Assembly (NCBI RefSeq): GCF_021021555.1
Contig: NZ_JAINWA010000001.1
Span: 1,426,001-1,490,000, forward strand
From: Teretinema zuelzerae
Lineage (GTDB): Bacteria > Spirochaetota > Spirochaetia > Treponematales > Treponemataceae
Length of the DNA: 64,000 nucleotides
Direction: 5' to 3'
A program made the position numbers and the translations under genes. Below are positions 1 to 10,427 of this stretch, piece by piece (position 1 is the first letter of the stretch; every line of letters starts with the position of its first letter). Under the pieces are notes generated by a model. That model saw nothing but the letters and a program-made list of their open reading frames with translations. It made no database searches and was not told the DNA's origin.

Positions 1-3000
1 ATGGGCAGGCGCCAGATATCAGCGTCCTGCTCGACCGCATGGGTATCATTTGCGTACGTGGCGGTCGTGGTAATCACGTTGGCGGCGGCGTTTGTGAATG
101 CGATGCTCCAGGAGAAGGTTCCGGTTACAGATTTCCATGACGCGTCCGTACCGACCCTGTATTGAACGGTCGCTATTCCCGATCCTGTGCCGTCGTTGGT
201 GGTTCCGCGGAACGTAACGTCGCCGGTCACCTGCTCATTCATAGAGTGCGAGGTCACCTCTACGGTCGGTTTTGTGTTGTCGATTACGATCTGGCGGGTG
301 GACGAGGAAGTCTGGCCCGAGTTGTCCGTAACCAGAACGGATACTGTCTTCGCCCCGCTTGTCCAGGCGGATACGTCTATCGGAACTGTTGCGGAAGAAG
401 TGAACACTTCCCAATCGCCTGCGACGCCCGAGACCTTGCTCATCGTATACGAAGTTCCGTCTATGGTCAAAGCGACGGATTGAATGCCTACCGTGTCGCG
501 GGCAGCGACGCGCAGCGCGAACTGGGCCCTCGTGCCGCCGAATATCGTATTGTTCAGCAACCGGTATTCATCGGCAAGAGGCGTCGCTCCGTCGAAGGAC
601 CATGGATCTGTGGAATCGAAGTAAATATCGGACTGGATATCCGGAGGATTGGTGTCTATCTTGTATGCGACGCGGCTTCCCACCGCGCTTCCGCTGTCGG
701 TGCTGAACTGCAGCTTGGGATAAGTCAGAATGTCGCCCGCAACGTACGTGATCGGAGTCGCGAACGTATTTCCCGCAACGTCTGTAACACGGAAGTACAG
801 GTATTTCTGTCCGTCGCCGGTCGACGGAGAATACTGGAAGGATCGGGTATCCGCGTCGTAGAAAAGCGGGTTTCCTGGATTGGAAAGCACGGCGTTCGCA
901 GTCGCGGCAACCCAGGTTGATCCGTCTTCCGATACAGCGAAATTCGCCAGCGCGACGGTTCCGTCGTCGTCAAGGAGAGTTCCCGACACAGTGGTCGTAT
1001 TAATGAGGGTTGTTGTGCCGTCAGTCTTTACGTTCGAAAGCCTTACTACCGGCCGGTCGGCGTCCTGATCGACGAGGAAGGTGCGTTCTACGAGAGTCTC
1101 GTTGTTAGCCGCGTCGAGTACTCGCGCCCGGACGCTGAGCTGAAGCCCTGTTGTCCCGGCGTCGCTGTCGTAGAGTGCGGAACTTGCGGATATAACGCTT
1201 GTATCGAAATTCTCGAGCTCCCAGGAGGTTGTGCCGATCAAAGCGCCGCTTTCGGCCGGAATCCAGGCCCACGCCGGAACTCCCACTGTTCCGGTATTCT
1301 TGTAAACCTCTACAGCAACGCTATCGATTCCGTTCGAGTCGCTTGCCGTTCCCGAGAATGTAACAAGCTTATTGATTGTCGCACCGGTAGAATGCGAAGC
1401 GAATGTCACGGTTGGAGGCGTTTTATCGATGATGATGGATTGGCCCATCACGATCGAGTAACGGCCCGACGCGTCTTGAACCCGGAGGTAAATTTTCCGG
1501 TTTCCGGCGGCGAGCGACGAGAGATCCGCGATGTTGACGGTGGCGCCCCATGTAACCCCGGCGCCCGCGTCGATGTCGGTTACGGCAGCCGAATACACGG
1601 TTCCTGTTCCCCAATTATAGTCGCCGACCTTCGCGAAGAGGGTTACCGGCCCGCTCGTGTCGTCGGTTGCCTCTATCGATATATCGAGAGTTCCATTGCC
1701 GTTGTCCACAGGAGTCGTTACTGGATCGGTTATGTCGAAGGAAGGATCCATCGTGTCGATCCAGACGGTTCTCTCAGTAAGAACGCTCGTATTCCCGGCC
1801 CGGTCCACAGCGCGAACCTGCAGGAGATTTGCGTTTCCGTCGGAGAAACTGATCGTTCCCGTGAAGGTCGAAGTGCCGGTCAAGCTCACCCAATCGCCGA
1901 AGGCGCCCTCTGTTCCGTCAGGCGAAATCCTGTATTCGATTTTCTGGAGCCCGCTGTTTCCGGTATCGGAAGCGGTTCCGGAAATCGCCCGGCTTGCGGT
2001 CGTATACCATGTCGAAGAAACGATCCCGGTAAAGGTATCGATTGTCGGAACGTTTTTATCGACGACTACGGTTCTGGATACCGTTGTGCTCTGGTTGGCC
2101 GCGTCCTTCGCGATGAATGACAGCGCGTACGTATTGTTTGCCCGCGCGGCGGAATCGAAGGTGTATGTCCAGTAATTATCGTCGGCGGTTGCCGATGTGT
2201 TGTCCGGACCGTCTGCGTCGATTGATATAATCGTTTCCTCGCCGCCGTTGATCCGCGCCACAAAACTGGCAAGCGCGTTCGTATCGGAAACGCTTCCCGC
2301 GAATGTAACCGTGGCGTTGGTATATTGGGTATCCGTGGATCCGACGCCGCCGAACGGAGCGTCGGAAGATTCGGTTAATACTGGAGGAGCTTCGTCGAAA
2401 TAGAAATCGACAAATGCAGTCGTAATATTGCCGATTCGATCGGTAGACCTGAAATATAGTTTCTTTGCGCCCTGAGAGCCGAGAGATACAGCGCTAGCCG
2501 ACCAGAGGCTCGAAGAATCAAGTTCCGACAATTCGGTCCAGGTTCCGTCCGCTCCGTTCGTAGACGTGGTGCTGTATTCGATATCCTTGTATTCAGTTCC
2601 TGTGCCGTACGTGAAGCCGACGCCGCCGATGTCGCGCGACGAACCGTCAATATCAACGGTATTTTGCGTAATAACAGCGGAATCCCCGGGGTTGTTTATC
2701 GTGATCGCCGGGCCAGTCGTATCGATGCGGACTGTCTGCGTCGCGGTCGACACCTTTCCCGCCAGGTCTGTGACCGTGAGGGTGTACACATAGAGGCCGT
2801 CGTTTGCGTGAGTCGCCTCGTTTACTGTCTGATCGTACGTCCAGACTCCGGTCGAAGAGCCTCCGCTCGTCAGCGTAAGAGTACCGAGGCTAGCGCCGTC
2901 CTTCGTCGCGGTAAGAACCACAGAGGACGGGCGTCTGCCGGCGGTGATGCTGTCGTCGTCGCTGTCTCCGCTCAACGTAAAGTCCGTTTCGCGGCTTTCC

Positions 3001-6000
3001 AATCCGGCGTCGCTCAAGCCGCGAGCTGTCGCGCCGACCGTCATCGTCGCTGTCGGCATCGCGCGGTCTACGTTTGCGCTCGTCGTCTGAGCGGTTCCGC
3101 CGTTGCTGATGTTTCCGGCCTTGTCGACCGCCCGGTAGTATACGGTATGCGCGCCCTCGCTCGCCGAGGAGAAGTCGACAGATCCGCTCCAGCTCGTTCC
3201 GCTCACGGAAGCGAGCGTCCAGGCTCCAGCCGTAGAATCCAGCTGATACTCGACGCGCTCGAGGTTCGTTTCCGTTATCGTTCCGGATATCGATACCGTT
3301 CCGCTCTGCCAGCCGGTAATTGCCGCCATGGATACCACGGGACTGGTGTTGTCCACTATAACAGATCGGTTTTGCGTGCTTGTCTTTCCCGCGGCGTCCG
3401 TCGCGGTGAACACCAGGTTATATGTTCCGTCTGCGGGAGCGTCGACATCGAATGAGTAGCTCCACGATCCGTCTCCGGCAACCGGTATGGTCGCGGAAGC
3501 TCCGCCTGACACCGTCAAACTGGTCAGGGAGTTCGAATCAGACGCGTTGCCCGAGAACGCCACGTCGCTCGTGGCGTATTGTGCAGAGGTCGTGCCCACG
3601 GCTGTCTCGCTCAACACAGGGTTCGCAAGATCGACTTTTACGGTCGCCGTCGTATTCTCGACGTTTCCGGCACGGTCGCTCGCACGCACATACAGGGTGA
3701 TGTTTCCTTCGGCGGAGTCCGCCAGTGAAAGCGATCCGCTCCAGGTTCCGCTTCCGATAGAGGCGGGCATCCAGGTTCCCGCAGTCGATCCGAGCTGATA
3801 CTCAACTATGCTGAGATTGCTTCCGCCTAAGTCAGAAGCCGCTCCGCCGATCGGGATCGTTCCGCTCTTCCATCCGGTCAAGTCCGTCGTTACGCTCACT
3901 GTCGGATTCGTTTTGTCGACAAGAATCGAACGTGTGACGATCTTCGTTCTTCCCGCGACATCGGTCGCTATGAACTGCAAGGTGTATTCGCCGGCAGCAG
4001 ACGGCGAAGTCCAATTCCAAGAAGCGGCAGTGCCGGAGGTCGCAACAGGGGCGGCGCCGTTAACACTGACGGTCACGTTTGAAAGCGCATTTGAGTCTGA
4101 TGCCGTTCCGGCAAAATAAACAGAGCTGTTCGTGTTGAATGTGGTCGAGCCCAGTCCGGATGCGGTTTCGAAAATAGACGGGTCTTCGGTGTCGTACTGG
4201 AAGGAAACGGTTTCTGCCGTCGCAGGATTCAATCCATCGGAAGCGCGTACCCAGAAGGACTTTGAGCCCTGTCCGCCTGAGGAGAAATTGACTCCTGCGG
4301 CAGACCATGAGGCGGCCTTGGTGATGGCCGTCCATACTCCGTCCGCTCCGTCCGTGCTATCCAAACTATATTCAATCGCGCTAATGCCTTTTCCGCTTCC
4401 ATCGTCGACTGTTCCGCGGATTGTATATGAACTGGTAGAAACGCCCTCTCCTACTGCGGGCGCAGTGATTGCCAATACAGGCGAAGTGGTGTCGATTACT
4501 ACAGTCCGGGTGAATTCGGTTTTTTTGTTTGCGTTATCCGTCGCAACGAAGCTCAATTCATACGCCCCGTCGCCGAGCGCGATGCCGAGAGTCGCAGCCC
4601 ATGTTGCGGCTCCGCTGGTCTGATTTAACAGAGTCACAGCAGCTCCGCTGTTTTTCGAATACGTGACAACCACGGACTTGATGCCGTTGCCGTCCGTTGA
4701 TGCTCCGCTGAAGACGACATCCGCGTTCCGATACACCAGAGTTGTTCCGCCGATGCCGGAAGTAGTTTCGGTAAACGTCGGATTTGCGAGGTCGACATCG
4801 AACTCATAGCTTGTGACAGGGGAAACATTGCCGGCGTTATCCGTAGCCCGAACGGCGAAGGTTTGGTTCAATCCGTCGGTCAGTCCGGTTAACGGAACGA
4901 GCCAATTGCTCGTACCAGTAGCGGTAATCCAGCCGGCTCCGTTCAGGTTGTACTCAACCTTGTTCAACCCGCTCAGTCCGACATCGGCTGATTCGCCGGT
5001 GACATTGAAAGTATCGGTTTGAACCAGAGTAGAACCATCGGAGGCAATATTGGCAATAGAAATCGTCGGCGGCATGTTATCGATGATCACCGTCCGGGTA
5101 ATCTCAGCAGATCTGCCGACCGCGTCGACAGCCGTTATTCTATATACATAGGTTCCTAAACCATTCGATACCGGAACGGAAATACTCCAGGTCCGGGTAA
5201 AACCATCGGGGCTTGTAGTAACAACGGTCGCCGAGCTTGCGGTGCCGCCGTCCTTTGCTACAGTCGCAGTGACCGTTCCCATAGCGCGGGTATCGGTAGC
5301 CGTGCCGCTTAACGATCCGTCCACGCGGATCGACTGGCTGACGGGAGATGCGGTCGCGAAAACGGGATTCGCGCGATCAACCGCGAAGACTTGCGCCGCT
5401 TCCGAGGATATATTTCCGGCGCGATCCACAGTCCACACGTACACCGTATGGGAGCCTTCGCCGAGGGCTTCGATATTCAGGGTTGCGAACCAGTTATCCG
5501 TTCCGGTCAGCGTTCCGGTCGCGGCGTCGCCTGCCGTTCCATTGACGCGATAGTATGCCGTCTCCACCCCGCTGCCGGTATCAGACGCGGTTCCCGCGAT
5601 CGCGAGGCTGCTCGTCACATACGATCCCGGCGTAGTGCTAAACACAGGAAGGTTCGGAGCTGTGGTATCAATAAGCACATTACGGGACACTGTCTTTGTT
5701 TTCTGTGCCGCGTCTGTGGCAACGAACGAGAGGGCGTAGGTGCCGTCTGTAGTGTTCGGAAGCGTCCAGCTCCAGGCGCCCAATCCCGTCACAGCCGCGG
5801 GAGCGCCGCCGTTGATGCTCACGGTAACGCTGGAGAGTAAGTTCGTATCGCTCGCCGTTCCGCCGAAGGAAACCGCGGTCTTTCTGTTCACCAAAGAACT
5901 GGTCAAACCGGATGTAGTTTCCTCAAGCACCGGCGGATTAACGTCGTATTGGAAGGCTACGGATTCCGCAGTCGCGGGATTCAAGCCGTCGGAAGCGCGC

Positions 6001-9000
6001 ACCCAGAGCGTCTTTGAACCTTCGCCGCCTGAGGAGAAGTCAACTCCGGTCGCGACCCAGGAAGCAGCCTTTGTGATGGACGTCCAATCTCCGTCGGTTC
6101 CGTCCGTGCTGTTTGCGCTGTATTGAATGGTTTCGACGCCCTTGCCGCTGCCGTCGTCAACGGAGCCGCGGATCGTATAAGAAGTCGTTGAGACGCCCTC
6201 CCCGGTCGACGGAGAGGATATCGATAGAATCGGAGAAACAGTATCGATTACGACAGCCCGGGAAAACTCAGCTATCTTGTTGGCGTTATCCGTCGCAACA
6301 AAGTACAGTTCATAGGTGCCGTCGCCGAGCGCGGTGCCGAGAGTCGCAGTCCATGTAGCCGCTCCGCTGGTCTGATTTAACAGAGTCACCGCAGCTCCGC
6401 TGTTTTTCGAATACGTGACTACAACGGACTTTATTCCGTTGGCGTCCGTTGATGCTCCGCTGAAAACGACATCCGCGTTCCGATAAACAGGAGTTGTTCC
6501 GCCAATGCCGGAAGTCGTTTCGGTAAACGTCGGATTTGCGAGGTCGACATCGAACTCATAGCTTGTGACAGGGGAAACATTGCCTGCGTTATCCGTAGCT
6601 CGAACAGCGAAGGTTTGGTTCAATCCGTCGGTCAGTCCGGTTAACGGAACGAGCCAATTGCTCGTACCCGTAGCGGTAACCCAGCCGGCTCCGTTCAGGT
6701 TGTACTCGACCTTGTTCAAACCGCTTAATCCGACATCGGCTGATTCGCCGGTGACATTGTAAGTATCAGCCTGAACCAGGGTTGAACCATCGGAATTAAT
6801 AGTAGAAATGTTGATTGTCGGGGGCATATTATCGATGATCACTGTCCGGGTGATCTCCGCCGATCTGCCGACCGCGTCGACAGCCGTTATTCGATATACA
6901 TAGGTTCCTAAACCATTCGATACCGGAACGGAAATACTCCAGGTCCGGGTCTTTCCGTCGGGGCTTGTAGTAACAACGGTCGCCGAGCTTGCGGCCCCGC
7001 CGTCTTTAGCTACAGTCGCAGTGACCGTTCCCATAGCGCGGGTATCGGTAGCCGTACCGCTTAACGATCCGTCCACGCGGATCGACTGGCTGACGGGAGA
7101 TGCGGTCGCGAAAACGGGGTCGGCTTCATCGATCGTAAAATTCTGAACTGCTTCCGCGGATATATTTCCAGCCCGGTCGACAGTCCATACATAAACCGCG
7201 TGAACGCCCTCATCAAGGGAGCCTACGTCCAGGGTAGCGAACCAGTTATCCGTTCCGGTCAGAGTTCCGATCGCGGCGTCGCCTGCCGTTCCATTGACGC
7301 GATAGTATGCGGTCTGCACGCCGCTGCCGGTATCCGACGCGGTTCCCGCGATCGCAAGGCTGCTCGTCACATACGATCCCGGCGTAGTGCTAAACACAGG
7401 AAGATTCGGGGCTGTGGTATCAATAAGCACATTACGGGACACTGTCGTCGTTTTCTGAGCCGCGTCAGTGGCGACGAAAGATAATGCGTAGGTGCCGTCG
7501 GTAGTGTTCGGGAGCGTCCAGTTCCACGAGCTGGAACCCGTAACTGCTGCGGGAGCGCCGCCGTTGATGCTCACGGTAACGCTGGAAAGAGCGTTCGTGT
7601 CGCTCGCCGTTCCGCCGAAGGAAACCGCGGTCTTCCTGTTCACCAGGGAACTCGTCAAGCCGGATGTCGTTTCGGTTAGAACCGGAGGATTCAGATCGAA
7701 CTGGAACCCAACGGATTCCGCTACGATCGCATTGAGCCCGTCGGAAACGCGCACCCAGAGAGTCTTTGCTCCCTCTCCGCCCGGCGAGAAATCAAGTCCT
7801 GTTGCCGACCACGATGCGGCCCGGGTGATTGATGTCCAAGAGCCGTTTACTCCGTCAGTACTATCCTGACTATACTCAAGAGCAGAGACTCCCTTGCCGC
7901 TTCCGTCGTCGACAGAGCCGCGAATCGTATAAGAAGTCGTGGATACGCCTTCGTCGTTCGACGGAGACGAAATCGACAATATTGGAGAGGCGGTATCAAT
8001 CATCACATTCCGTGTAAAGCTCGTCGTCTTGTCAGCCTTATCCGTCGCTGTGAAAATGATTTCGTATGTTCCGTCGCCGAGGGCCGCGCCGAGATTTGTA
8101 GCCCAGGAGGAAGCTCCCGTAGTCTGGTTCAACAGGGAAACGGGGCTTCCGCCGTTTTTAGAATAAGTCACAGTTACTGACTTGATTCCATTGCTGTCCG
8201 TAGACAAGCCTCCGAATGAAACACTCGCGTTTCTATATACGATCGCGCTTCCGCCGATTCCCGATACTGTTTCGGTAAATACCGGAGGATTCTTGTCGAC
8301 GGTGACATTGCACAATGAAATAATATCGCCGTACACATTGGTGTCGTCGGCAAGACGGAGCCACAAGCGATAATCGCCTTCAGAGTCGTTGCCCAAAGCA
8401 TCTTTAAGAACAAGAGAACCGCTGAAAAGCTTCTTATACGTACCTGTTCCATCGGTATAACCGGCGCCGGTATCCGTGGAGACCTGGGCGGTCGTCCAAC
8501 GATCATCCGATGTGGAAGGCGCGCCAGTTTCGCTTGCGCGCGTATAGGCGATCAGGGCGGATGCAAGGTCGTCGTCGGAATAGCCTTTAACCATCAAACC
8601 GCTGCCGTCGACAACCACAGAGGTCGAGCCGCCGAGGCTCGGGCTTGCCAGATTGCGAAGAACCGGCACGGTTGTGTCCGTTTCATATGTCTTTGTTATC
8701 GATGTTGAATAATATTTTCCGTCGTACAGGAGATACTGATAGGTAATCGTCTCGCCTTCTGCAGCGGCGGGAAGAGACACTGACCAGTCGAAGGTGTACC
8801 CGGTTGAAGAGGCGGTGCTCGCGGTCCCGGTCTTTGACTCGGAAACTACCGAGACAGAAGATCCGTCCGGTTCGATCCGATTGACGGAAAGAATGACCTC
8901 GCTGGAGTCGGAGTCGAACGCATCGATCTCCAGGATAAAATTGCCGTCTGAAGCAGGCCGAACCTTCTTCGCGTCCGGAGAGAATGTATCGATATACGGA

Positions 9001-10415
9001 GCGCTTCCGTTGATCTTGAAAGCGTATTCTCCGTATTTCTGTCCGGCATACAGGGTGCTCTTCGCGTCGCTGCGGGTAGTCGTATATTCAGCGGCATCTG
9101 TTGCCTGAACGATCAAAACCCATGATCCCGAAGTCTTCGGAATCTCATAGTTGAAGCTCTTATTGCTTCCGCTTGAAGTAATATCGGATACGCTGATTGC
9201 TTCCGACTCTAGAGGAACGCGAGTGTCGTCGTTAACTGCGCGGACATACGCATAAATAGGTGGATCTGACACTCTCAGAGCAGCGTTGCTTTTCCCCATT
9301 TTAACTGTCACATTAACGATCGATTTTCCTGCGATCTGATTTGTAAAGAATCCTTCAGCAAATGTGGATAACGGAAACCAGGTGAGACCGGAAATCTCTA
9401 CTGTGGGGTTTTTGTTATACGGATCGATCGAGAAGTTTCCGCTTCCATCGGTCGTACATTCAGAAGAACTCATCGCGAGCTCTTGCAATGCAGATCTGGT
9501 AAGCGAAAGTCCTGCCACAGAGGAGACTTTTCCGGAATCGAGTTCGGACAACTGCTTAAGAGTGAAGGTATCGTCTACCGACAATGCAGCCGACAAGTCG
9601 CTGCTTTCGTAAATGCGCGCGGTTCCGTTTCCTGTGGTCGCGGTCGGATTACCGGTTGCGGGACTCTGATACACATATGAATCATCGTAAGCGGTCAAAG
9701 TATAGTAGAATTCTCGCGGTTTGGAGGTTTCATTCATGCCGGCGCTTAAAAGCTCGAATACGGTCGAAGGAAGGGTAAATTCCCAGTTCGCCAGCACATT
9801 CTGCTGCGTATGAGAAGCAACTAATTCAACTCCGCCGGCTTCGTCGGCTTCATAGAAATTAACTGTAATTGCCGAACAGTTCTTATAGTCCCAGAGGCTT
9901 CCAGAAAAAATCGCAGAGTCGCCGAAGGGGTCGGCAGATTCGTCGCCATTGGTTGAAGGTCGTGTCATTACGACAAGAGGAGCGGTGTTGTCAATAAAAT
10001 AACGCTGGGATTTGTCCGCGGTTCGATTTGCCGAGTCAGTTGCGACTGCAACAAGCTGGTATGATCCATCAGGGATGAGCGGAAAGCCTGTTTCAGAGAG
10101 CGGTGAGTTTTCGACGCGATACGACCATGAATTGTCTTCCGGATCGATGTCAGCCGTCCACGTTCCAACGACCGCGTTAGTATCTACATTCGTCAATGTG
10201 AGCGTTACGCTCTTAATGGAAGTTTCATCCTTAACCATACCGGCAAAAATAAAATCGTCCCGCATCACGCTGTTCGCGGCAGGATACTCTATGCTCACCG
10301 TCGGGGGCTTCGTGTCGACCGAGTCGCCGAGGCCGACTTTGCAGGTCATGAACGACGACGAGAATGCGAGGGTTAAGAGGAGAAAGCTTATTACGCTGGC
10401 TTTGACTGCTTTCAT
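1..10415 (-). CDS. Giant Ig-like repeat surface lipoprotein (3' end outside window)
   Basis: One frame stays open on the minus strand from an ATG at 10415 to the left edge, giving 3471 codons with no stop found in the stretches I translated. The start follows a GGAAGG ribosome site and lies 12 nt after the stop of the upstream Ig-like gene, so the two are probably co-transcribed. The N-terminus is a signal peptide ending in a relaxed spirochaete-type lipobox (FMTC, Cys25). The rest is a string of Ig-like beta-sandwich repeats of about 95-105 residues, recognisable by recurring 'IDNTAPxV', 'GTASDxNG' and 'ATDxAGN' signatures. Such proteins usually form long surface stalks or adhesins; the ligand cannot be told. 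A 584-residue block of about six domains is tandemly duplicated. The C-terminus is unknown. The many short plus-strand ORFs here are shadows. Confidence 0.9.
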   Translation of the reverse strand, partial: MKAVKASVISFLLLTLAFSSSFMTCKVGLGDSVDTKPPTVSIEYPAANSVMRDDFIFAGMVKDETSIKSVTLTLTNVDTNAVVGTWTADIDPEDNSWSYRVENSPLSETGFPLIPDGSYQLVAVATDSANRTADKSQRYFIDNTAPLVVMTRPSTNGDESADPFGDSAIFSGSLWDYKNCSAITVNFYEADEAGGVELVASHTQQNVLANWEFTLPSTVFELLSAGMNETSKPREFYYTLTAYDDSYVYQSPATGNPTATTGNGTARIYESSDLSAALSVDDTFTLKQLSELDSGKVSSVAGLSLTRSALQELAMSSSECTTDGSGNFSIDPYNKNPTVEISGLTWFPLSTFAEGFFTNQIAGKSIVNVTVKMGKSNAALRVSDPPIYAYVRAVNDDTRVPLESEAISVSDITSSGSNKSFNYEIPKTSGSWVLIVQATDAAEYTTTRSDAKSTLYAGQKYGEYAFKINGSAPYIDTFSPDAKKVRPASDGNFILEIDAFDSDSSEVILSVNRIEPDGSSVSVVSESKTGTASTASSTGYTFDWSVSLPAAAEGETITYQYLLYDGKYYSTSITKTYETDTTVPVLRNLASPSLGGSTSVVVDGSGLMVKGYSDDDLASALIAYTRASETGAPSTSDDRWTTAQVSTDTGAGYTDGTGTYKKLFSGSLVLKDALGNDSEGDYRLWLRLADDTNVYGDIISLCNVTVDKNPPVFTETVSGIGGSAIVYRNASVSFGGLSTDSNGIKSVTVTYSKNGGSPVSLLNQTTGASSWATNLGAALGDGTYEIIFTATDKADKTTSFTRNVMIDTASPILSISSPSNDEGVSTTSYTIRGSVDDGSGKGVSALEYSQDSTDGVNGSWTSITRAASWSATGLDFSPGGEGAKTLWVRVSDGLNAIVAESVGFQFDLNPPVLTETTSGLTSSLVNRKTAVSFGGTASDTNALSSVTVSINGGAPAAVTGSSSWNWTLPNTTDGTYALSFVATDAAQKTTTVSRNVLIDTTAPNLPVFSTTPGSYVTSSLAIAGTASDTGSGVQTAYYRVNGTAGDAAIGTLTGTDNWFATLDVGSLDEGVHAVYVWTVDRAGNISAEAVQNFTIDEADPVFATASPVSQSIRVDGSLSGTATDTRAMGTVTATVAKDGGAASSATVVTTSPDGKTRTWSISVPVSNGLGTYVYRITAVDAVGRSAEITRTVIIDNMPPTINISTINSDGSTLVQADTYNVTGESADVGLSGLNKVEYNLNGAGWVTATGTSNWLVPLTGLTDGLNQTFAVRATDNAGNVSPVTSYEFDVDLANPTFTETTSGIGGTTPVYRNADVVFSGASTDANGIKSVVVTYSKNSGAAVTLLNQTSGAATWTATLGTALGDGTYELYFVATDNANKIAEFSRAVVIDTVSPILSISSPSTGEGVSTTSYTIRGSVDDGSGKGVETIQYSANSTDGTDGDWTSITKAASWVATGVDFSSGGEGSKTLWVRASDGLNPATAESVAFQYDVNPPVLEETTSGLTSSLVNRKTAVSFGGTASDTNLLSSVTVSINGGAPAAVTGLGAWSWTLPNTTDGTYALSFVATDAAQKTKTVSRNVLIDTTAPNLPVFSTTPGSYVTSSLAIAGTASDTGSGVETAYYRVNGTAGDAATGTLTGTDNWFATLNIEALGEGSHTVYVWTVDRAGNISSEAAQVFAVDRANPVFATASPVSQSIRVDGSLSGTATDTRAMGTVTATVAKDGGTASSATVVTTSPDGFTRTWSISVPVSNGLGTYVYRITAVDAVGRSAEITRTVIIDNMPPTISIANIASDGSTLVQTDTFNVTGESADVGLSGLNKVEYNLNGAGWITATGTSNWLVPLTGLTDGLNQTFAVRATDNAGNVSPVTSYEFDVDLANPTFTETTSGIGGTTLVYRNADVVFSGASTDGNGIKSVVVTYSKNSGAAVTLLNQTSGAATWAATLGIALGDGAYELSFVATDNANKKTEFTRTVVIDTTSPVLAITAPAVGEGVSTSSYTIRGTVDDGSGKGISAIEYSLDSTDGADGVWTAITKAASWSAAGVNFSSGGQGSKSFWVRASDGLNPATAETVSFQYDTEDPSIFETASGLGSTTFNTNSSVYFAGTASDSNALSNVTVSVNGAAPVATSGTAASWNWTSPSAAGEYTLQFIATDVAGRTKIVTRSILVDKTNPTVSVTTDLTGWKSGTIPIGGAASDLGGSNLSIVEYQLGSTAGTWMPASIGSGTWSGSLSLADSAEGNITLYVRASDRAGNVENTTATVKVDLANPVLSETAVGTTSAQYATSDVAFSGNASDSNSLTSLTVSGGASATIPVAGDGSWSYSFDVDAPADGTYNLVFTATDAAGKTSTQNRSVIVDNTSPVVSMAAITGWQSGTVSISGTITETNLERVEYQLDSTAGAWTLASVSGTSWSGSVDFSSASEGAHTVYYRAVDKAGNISNGGTAQTTSANVDRAMPTATMTVGATARGLSDAGLESRETDFTLSGDSDDDSITAGRRPSSVVLTATKDGASLGTLTLTSGGSSTGVWTYDQTVNEATHANDGLYVYTLTVTDLAGKVSTATQTVRIDTTGPAITINNPGDSAVITQNTVDIDGSSRDIGGVGFTYGTGTEYKDIEYSTTSTNGADGTWTELSELDSSSLWSASAVSLGSQGAKKLYFRSTDRIGNITTAFVDFYFDEAPPVLTESSDAPFGGVGSTDTQYTNATVTFAGSVSDTNALASFVARINGGEETIISIDADGPDNTSATADDNYWTYTFDSAARANNTYALSFIAKDAANQSTTVSRTVVVDKNVPTIDTFTGIVSSTWYTTASRAISGTASDTGNSGLQKIEYRISPDGTEGAFGDWVSLTGTSTFTGTISFSDGNANLLQVRAVDRAGNTSVLTERTVWIDTMDPSFDITDPVTTPVDNGNGTLDISIEATDDTSGPVTLFAKVGDYNWGTGTVYSAAVTDIDAGAGVTWGATVNIADLSSLAAGNRKIYLRVQDASGRYSIVMGQSIIIDKTPPTVTFASHSTGATINKLVTFSGTASDSNGIDSVAVEVYKNTGTVGVPAWAWIPAESGALIGTTSWELENFDTSVISASSALYDSDAGTTGLQLSVRARVLDAANNETLVERTFLVDQDADRPVVRLSNVKTDGTTTLINTTTVSGTLLDDDGTVALANFAVSEDGSTWVAATANAVLSNPGNPLFYDADTRSFQYSPSTGDGQKYLYFRVTDVAGNTFATPITYVAGDILTYPKLQFSTDSGSAVGSRVAYKIDTNPPDIQSDIYFDSTDPWSFDGATPLADEYRLLNNTIFGGTRAQFALRVAARDTVGIQSVALTIDGTSYTMSKVSGVAGDWEVFTSSATVPIDVSAWTSGAKTVSVLVTDNSGQTSSSTRQIVIDNTKPTVEVTSHSMNEQVTGDVTFRGTTNDGTGSGIATVQYRVGTDASWKSVTGTFSWSIAFTNAAANVITTTATYANDTHAVEQDADIWRLP
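4140..8290. repeat. 1752-bp tandem duplication inside the giant Ig-like gene
   Basis: Sequence recurs at a constant offset of 1752 bp (584 codons, in frame). For example, the block starting at 4741 recurs at 6493, and the one at 5639 recurs at 7391. Two whole units and about 650 bp of a third are present. Identity between the units is very high at about 4500-5900 versus 6250-7650 and falls towards the outer ends. Each unit encodes about six Ig-like domains. Confidence 0.9.
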
Positions 10416-10427
10416 GGACTACCTTCC

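Noticed and set aside
4140-8290. CRISPR-like or satellite array
   Set aside because: The repeats are in frame, 1752 bp long and coding; there are no short direct repeats with spacers.
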